A program made the translations under genes and the position numbers. Positions 5,954 through 10,059 of a stretch of DNA of 10,059 nt are shown piece by piece. Source of the stretch: Planctomycetaceae bacterium (GTDB lineage Bacteria > Planctomycetota > Planctomycetia > Pirellulales > UBA1268). The stretch spans positions 1 through 10,059 of the forward strand of contig DNLZ01000323.1 in the NCBI GenBank assembly GCA_003488325.1. Reading direction: 5' to 3'. The notes beneath the pieces were generated by a model. The model did no database searches. It saw only the letters and a list, made by a program, of their open reading frames with translations, and was not told the DNA's origin. Each line of letters begins with the position of its first letter. Position 1 is the stretch's first letter.

Positions 5954-6397
5954 TCAGGCCTGCGCCGGCAAGGGGGCGGGCATCCGGCGGGCGAGCCGTT
6001 CGAGCGACTCGCCATGCCGCCGGGCACTGGCGGCGGCCTCTTCGGCGAGGCTCGAAGCCGCCGCATCACGCTTCGAGGCGGCGGCCGCGATGGCCGCGCA
6101 GCCCTCCGCCTGACGACGCAGATCCGCGATGAGCCGCGGCAGCAGATGCCCCAGGTCGACGTCGTGGAGGGCCGTGAACGAGAGCGGGTAGGCGTGGCGC
6201 GGCGGGGCGACCTCGCGTTCCTCGAGGATGGCGGCGGAGCGGGCGACGATGGCTCGTTGCTCGTCCACGAGTCGTGAGACGGCGTCGCGGATGTCTTCAC
6301 CACCGGGGTAGGTCTGCACGCCCGAGTCGACGAGATACATCGGCAGCGACGACTCGAGCGTCATCACCAGCTGGGAGAGGTGGTCGGTGGTGGCCAT
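5954..6397 (-). CDS. Helical protein of unknown function (147 aa)
   Basis: This 147-residue protein has no family I can name. It appears almost wholly alpha-helical. An N-terminal segment ends in YPGGEDIRDAV (30-40), then comes a long amphipathic helix (about 36-62, with DEQRAIVARSAAILEERE). A central block RHAYPLSFTALHDVDLGHLL (67-86) follows, and the C-terminus is an Ala/Glu/Arg-rich helix with coiled-coil character (about 88-139). Three His (H68, H78, H84) lie near the centre, with Glu in the preceding helix, so a helical-bundle metal site is conceivable, but no E-x-x-H pair or other ferritin signature is clear. It has no signal peptide or membrane segment. It starts 36 bp after nuoN and ends 7 bp before tatD, so it probably belongs to the same transcript and is coupled to tatD. 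GGCGAG 4 nt before the ATG is a weak ribosome binding site. Confidence 0.75.
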   Translation of the reverse strand: MATTDHLSQLVMTLESSLPMYLVDSGVQTYPGGEDIRDAVSRLVDEQRAIVARSAAILEEREVAPPRHAYPLSFTALHDVDLGHLLPRLIADLRRQAEGCAAIAAAASKRDAAASSLAEEAAASARRHGESLERLARRMPAPLPAQA

Positions 6398-6433
6398 GGC
6401 ACTCGCCGGGAAACGGTGGCGGTCGGGGGCGGA

Positions 6434-8077
6434 TCAGGAGACGATGCGTCCTGCCAGACGCGCACAGGCGTAGAGGCCCGACCAGAAGATGCCGAGCGCG
6501 GCCACCGGGACGACGAGGCCCGTCACGAGCGCTCCGGAGAGCGAGACGAGCGACAGCGGTTCGGAGGGTCGGTCGTCACCGGGGGGATCGAACGTCATCA
6601 CCTTGAGCACCTTCAGGTAGTAGAAGAGGCTGATGACGGTGTTGAGCCCGCCCACCACGAGCAGCACGAGCATGAGCGGCTGGGCCGTACTCAGGCGCAC
6701 CGCCTCGACCACCGACGAGAACACGAGAAACTTGGCGACGAAGCCGGCGAGCGGCGGGAGGCCGATGAGGCTGACGAGCACCACCGCCATCGCGATGACG
6801 ATGCCGGGGCTCGAGCGGATCAGGCCCGCGTAGGACGCGATTTCCTCGCTCCGCAGCCGGTTCCGCAGCAGGGCGACGATCGCAAACGCGCCGAGGTTCA
6901 TGAAGAGGTACGTGCCGAGGTAGAAGGCGAGGGCCGCGACCGCCCGCTGCGCTGCTTCGGGGCGCGTGCCGAGCAGGGCCGCGACCGCCGCCGCACCGAT
7001 CATGAGGTAGCCGGCGTGGGCGATCGTCGAGTAGGCCAGCAGCCGTTTCATGTTGGTCTGCCCGTACGCCGCGAGGTTGCCGAGCGTGCAGGTGACGGCG
7101 GCGAGCACGGCGATCACGAAGACCATGAACTGCCTGGTCGCGGCGAGTCCCGCTGCCGCGACGGGGCCGCCCGCGGCCTCGGCCACCGGTTCCCCGATCC
7201 CCGACACGAGCCGCACGAGCAGGGCGACCGCCGCCGCCTTGCTGGCGACCGACAGGAAGGCCCCCACCTCCGCGGCCGCGCCCTCGAAGACGTCCGGGCA
7301 CCAGAAGTGGAACGGCACCGCGGAGAGCTTGAATGAGAGCCCGACGGCGATCATGAGCCCGCCCAGCGCGAGCACGAGCGTGCGCCCGCCCCCCTCGCCG
7401 ACGATCGCGGGCAGCTCCACCGCCATCGTGGGCAGATGGCACGTGCCGAGCACGCCCGCGACGAGACTGATGCCGTAGAGCATGATCCCCGCGGCGCCGG
7501 CGCCGTACACCGCGTACTTCAGGCCCGCCTCCGACGCGGCCTTCCGCCCCTTCAGCACCGCGGAGAGCGCGTAGGACGGCACGCTCGCCATTTCCACCGC
7601 GAGGAAGACGGTGAGCAGGTGGTTCGCCGACGCCATCAGGCACATGCCCAGCGCCCCACCGAGCACCATCGCGTAGAAATCGGCTCCGTCCTCACGATCC
7701 GGGATCCCCGAGGCGAGCGTGAACGGCACGTAGAGCGCGAGGAAGCCGGCGAGCAGGAGCCTGACGTAGGCCGTCAGCGGATCGAAGAGCAGCAGGCCGC
7801 CGAACAGCTCCTGGCGAAGCGGCGTCACGACCCCGTCGGCGGGAGTTCCCCACGGCGCGCCGGGCAGGCCCCGCAGATCGTTCCACGCGAACCAGGTCGC
7901 GAACGCGATGCCCCCGAGCGCGATGAACGCCGAGTCGAGACGCCTGGCGAGGGGCAGCATCCGGCACACGAGCAGGAGGACGATCGTCGCCGCCAGGGCG
8001 AGTTCCGTACGAAACAGCGGCAGCGACACGGTCATGGTGTCGGTCAGCGTGCTCGTGAGTATCGATCCGAGGTCCAT
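6434..8077 (-). CDS. nuoN: NADH-quinone oxidoreductase subunit N
   Basis: This 547-residue polytopic membrane protein is one of the three antiporter-like proton-pumping subunits in the membrane arm of complex I. About 14 hydrophobic segments run through the protein. Key charged residues are present: E162 (AVEMASVPSYAL), K250 in SFKLSAVPFHFW (the discontinuous helix), K280 (VASKAAAVALL) and K449 (FVAKFLVF). They correspond to E133, K217, K247 and K395 of E. coli NuoN, and the K250-K280 spacing of 30 is identical. PDVFEGA (261-267) and YSTIAHAGYLMIG (349-361) are also typical. The protein is about 60 residues longer than the E. coli protein (485). The extra length lies in the N-terminal part before E162 (about 29 residues), in a Gly/Ala-rich loop around 291-314 (about 20) and near the C-terminus (about 500-508). 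It begins 27 bp after nuoM, as in the standard nuoLMN order. The ATG at 8075-8077 lacks a strong ribosome binding site, so coupling to nuoM is likely. Confidence 0.97.
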   Translation of the reverse strand: MDLGSILTSTLTDTMTVSLPLFRTELALAATIVLLLVCRMLPLARRLDSAFIALGGIAFATWFAWNDLRGLPGAPWGTPADGVVTPLRQELFGGLLLFDPLTAYVRLLLAGFLALYVPFTLASGIPDREDGADFYAMVLGGALGMCLMASANHLLTVFLAVEMASVPSYALSAVLKGRKAASEAGLKYAVYGAGAAGIMLYGISLVAGVLGTCHLPTMAVELPAIVGEGGGRTLVLALGGLMIAVGLSFKLSAVPFHFWCPDVFEGAAAEVGAFLSVASKAAAVALLVRLVSGIGEPVAEAAGGPVAAAGLAATRQFMVFVIAVLAAVTCTLGNLAAYGQTNMKRLLAYSTIAHAGYLMIGAAAVAALLGTRPEAAQRAVAALAFYLGTYLFMNLGAFAIVALLRNRLRSEEIASYAGLIRSSPGIVIAMAVVLVSLIGLPPLAGFVAKFLVFSSVVEAVRLSTAQPLMLVLLVVGGLNTVISLFYYLKVLKVMTFDPPGDDRPSEPLSLVSLSGALVTGLVVPVAALGIFWSGLYACARLAGRIVS

Positions 8078-8104
8078 GGCGTGCTCGCGGGAACGATGGG
8101 CGAT

Positions 8105-9994
8105 TCAGTTGACCGTGCCACCGCCTGCCGTCGGGTCGGTGGCTTCACGCGTCGCCGCGGAGACCTGATCCGGGGCCGGCTGCTCGGAGGTGACCCGCGG
8201 CGACTCGCGGGGCGGCTGCGGGCGGGACGAGCGGGCGGTCCCGAGGGCCGGCTGCGTCGGCGGCGCCTCCGGCCTCACCTCGCGGGTCCATGCCGCGAGC
8301 GTTTGGACCTGCTGGTTCACGGTCGGGGTGACATACGCAAAGAGCGTCTGCGGCGCGACGCCGAACAGGATCGCGAGGAACACGAGCGGCGCCGCGATCG
8401 CGAGCTCGCGCCGCGTCATCGGCACGAGATCCTCGCCATGAGGCCCCGTGTACTCGGCACCGAGGTAGACCCGCTGGATCGCCCAGAGAATGTAGGCCGC
8501 GGTCAGGATGACGGTGAACGCCGAGACCACGGCGAAGACCCGGCTGTAGTTCCAGGCGGACAGCGTCACGAGCACCTCGCCGATGAAGCCGCAGAGGCCG
8601 GGCAGGCCGAGGCCGGCGAAGAAGATCGCGACCGCGAGACCGGCGTAGACGGGCATGCGATTGAAGATGCCGCCGAACCGGTTCAGGTCGCGGTGGTGCA
8701 CACGGTCGTAGAGCACGCCCACCATGAAGAACATGCCGGCCGACGAGATGCCGTGGGCCAGCATCTGGAACATCGCTCCGTTGACCCCCTGCGCCCAGGC
8801 GTCCCAGCGGAACTCGTTGCCGGCGACGGCGCTCCACACGCCGAGGCCGAGCATCACGTAACCCATGTGGCTCACGGAACTGTAGGCGACCATCCGCTTG
8901 AAGTCGGTCTGCGCGAGGGCGGCGAACGCGCCGTAGACCATCGACACGACGCCGAGGCCACAGACGAGCCAGGCGAGCGTCAGGCCACCGCCCGGACAGA
9001 TCGGGTAGCAGATGCGCAGGATGCCGTAGCCGCCGAGCTTGAGCAGCACGCCCGCGAGGATCATCGAGATCGGCGTCGGCGCCTCCACGTGCGCGTCGGG
9101 CAGCCAGGTGTGCACCGGCACCACGGGCACCTTGATCACGAAGCCGATGAGCAGCAGGAGAAACGCCCACGTCTCGAGGCTCATGCCCCAGACCTCGAGC
9201 GCGGCGAACGGGGAGTTCGGCAGCTGGCCCAGGGCCGCGAGCGCGAGGAGGTTGAAGGTGTGCACGGGCTCCGTGCCGCTCGCCATCTCGGCGGCGGCCG
9301 CCGCGTCCGGCACGACCCGGGCGGCGATGAGCTGCTCGGGCGACAGCATCCGCAGGTCGCTCGTGAAGTAGAGCATGAGGATGGCGATGAGCATGAGCAC
9401 GCTGCCGAGGAGCGTGTACAGGAAGAACTTGATCGCCGCATACTCGCGACGCGGTCCTCCCCAGATGCCGATGAGGAAGTACATCGGCAGCAGCATCACC
9501 TCCCAGAAGACGTAGAAGAGGAAGAAGTCGAGCGACACGAACACGCCGACCATCCCGGTGACCAGGAGCAGAAAGAGCACGTGGTAGGCCTTGACGTGCT
9601 TCGTGATCGGCCAGCTCGCGGCGGAGGCGAGCATCGAGAGGAACGTGGTCAGGAGCACCAGCGGCATGCTGATGCCGTCGACACCGAGCAGGTACTCGAT
9701 ACCGAAGGCCGGAATCCACGGCTTCTTCACCACGGCCTGCATGCCCGCCTCGCCGATCGCGAACTGCGCGGGCCCCGCCGCACCGAAGCCGAGGGCGGCG
9801 AAGAGACCGGGCCACGCCATCCAGAGCGACAGCACGAATGTGACCGCGGTGGTCGCGAACGCGATCCAGCGGATCGCCTCCTCGCGCGCCTTGGGAATGA
9901 TCGGCAGTGACAGCAGGGCCGCGACGAAGGCCGGCAGGAAGACGATCAGCGTGAGTGGCCACAGGGCGGGCTGCGGCAGGGCGTCGGGCGTCAT
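8105..9994 (-). CDS. nuoM: NADH-quinone oxidoreductase subunit M with long C-terminal tail
   Basis: This 629-residue antiporter-like proton-pumping subunit of complex I lies in the cell membrane. Signature residues match E. coli NuoM: E165 (YVFWEVMLLPMYFLIG; E144), K288 (GFVIKVPVVPVHTWLPDAH; K234), K319 (LLKLGGYG; K265), H376 (SSVSHMGY; H322), H414 (AHGISSAGMFF; H348) and E473 (GFIGEVLV; E407). The K288-K319, K319-H376 and H414-E473 spacings equal those of E. coli. The protein is about 120 residues longer than E. coli NuoM (509). The extra residues are about 21 before E165, 33 in the loop around 211-265, 12 around 385-402, and a Pro/Thr/Ala/Ser-rich, probably disordered tail of about 60 residues (571-629). 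The ATG at 9992-9994 is chosen as the first Met of the frame; no strong ribosome binding site is seen. It lies 34 bp after the stop of the preceding gene and 27 bp before nuoN. Confidence 0.97.
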   Translation of the reverse strand: MTPDALPQPALWPLTLIVFLPAFVAALLSLPIIPKAREEAIRWIAFATTAVTFVLSLWMAWPGLFAALGFGAAGPAQFAIGEAGMQAVVKKPWIPAFGIEYLLGVDGISMPLVLLTTFLSMLASAASWPITKHVKAYHVLFLLLVTGMVGVFVSLDFFLFYVFWEVMLLPMYFLIGIWGGPRREYAAIKFFLYTLLGSVLMLIAILMLYFTSDLRMLSPEQLIAARVVPDAAAAAEMASGTEPVHTFNLLALAALGQLPNSPFAALEVWGMSLETWAFLLLLIGFVIKVPVVPVHTWLPDAHVEAPTPISMILAGVLLKLGGYGILRICYPICPGGGLTLAWLVCGLGVVSMVYGAFAALAQTDFKRMVAYSSVSHMGYVMLGLGVWSAVAGNEFRWDAWAQGVNGAMFQMLAHGISSAGMFFMVGVLYDRVHHRDLNRFGGIFNRMPVYAGLAVAIFFAGLGLPGLCGFIGEVLVTLSAWNYSRVFAVVSAFTVILTAAYILWAIQRVYLGAEYTGPHGEDLVPMTRRELAIAAPLVFLAILFGVAPQTLFAYVTPTVNQQVQTLAAWTREVRPEAPPTQPALGTARSSRPQPPRESPRVTSEQPAPDQVSAATREATDPTAGGGTVN

Positions 9995-10028
9995 GTCGGC
10001 GGCTCGGGGAGGTGCTGGAGGAGGCGTG

Positions 10029-10059
10029 TCAGGAAGCGTGGTGCGGAGCGTGGTGGGCG
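10029..10059 (-). CDS. nuoL: C-terminal end of the gene upstream of nuoM, probably nuoL
   Basis: Only nine codons and a TGA stop (10029-10031) are inside the window. They encode a His-rich tail, AHHAPHHAS. The usual gene order nuoL-nuoM-nuoN, the shared strand and the 34-bp spacing to nuoM suggest nuoL. The sequence is too short for identification by itself, and another stop-containing frame could be misread as this tail. Confidence 0.45.
   Translation of the reverse strand, partial: AHHAPHHAS

Noticed and set aside
5947..6303. 119-residue N-terminal extension of TatD
   Set aside because: It overlaps the 147-residue gene in another frame, has an Arg/Pro/Ser-rich noise composition, and TatD proteins begin a few residues before the HxH motif, as at the ATG of 5946.
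5954..6397. Ferritin-like or DinB-like metal protein
   Set aside because: The helices and His are suggestive, but no ExxH pair or conserved ligand spacing for either family could be found.
7436..9910. 824-codon open frame on the plus strand opposite nuoM and nuoN
   Set aside because: It is extremely rich in Glu, Asp, His and Arg, as expected when GC-rich codons for a hydrophobic membrane protein are read backwards. It has no domain, and it lies fully antisense to two certain genes.
1..10059. tRNA, rRNA, CRISPR arrays, insertion-sequence ends, riboswitches
   Set aside because: I read both strands for cloverleaf ends, regular repeat-spacer patterns and terminal inverted repeats and found none I could support.

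Overview
The window is very GC-rich, gene-dense chromosomal DNA (by eye about two thirds G+C) from a free-living bacterium with a respiratory complex I. A member of the Planctomycetes is my best guess. The reasons are the long-loop, long-tailed NuoM/NuoN proteins, a BshB1-type deacetylase next to xerC, and three short uncharacterised proteins that resemble planctomycetal conserved hypotheticals as I remember them. No rRNA or other marker gene is present, so the phylum call is inference.

Layout from left to right. (1) Minus strand, 1-251: the N-terminal part of an acidic, low-complexity protein with repeated DP[FW]A motifs, cut by the window edge. (2) Minus strand, 350-1876: an M32 zinc carboxypeptidase with all family motifs intact. 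(3) A 95-bp divergent promoter region. (4) Plus strand, 1972-4053: a BshB1-like LmbE/PIG-L deacetylase, a 160-bp hairpin-rich spacer, a 77-residue conserved-looking small protein, and XerC. (5) Minus strand, from 10059 leftward to 4069: the last codons of an upstream gene (position suggests nuoL), nuoM, nuoN, a 147-residue helical protein, tatD, a thioredoxin/peroxiredoxin-like protein with a CxxC motif, and a small exported protein that converges on xerC with only 15 bp between the stops.

How the genes fit together. nuoM and nuoN encode two of the three antiporter-like proton-pumping subunits of NADH:quinone oxidoreductase. The next three genes follow at 36, 7 and 34 bp on the same strand, so they could share the nuo transcript. 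The plus-strand group combines low-molecular-weight thiol synthesis (if the BshB1 call is right) with chromosome-dimer resolution; the two functions have no obvious link. No RNA gene, insertion sequence, CRISPR array or phage gene was found. No gene-free stretch exceeds 300 bases; the longest is 160 bp (2656-2815).

The window is mostly housekeeping. I do not see a convincing new multi-gene system. The points most worth a second look are the repeat-bearing acidic protein at the left edge, the structured spacer before the 77-residue protein, the disordered C-terminal tail and enlarged loops of NuoM, and the uncharacterised small proteins.
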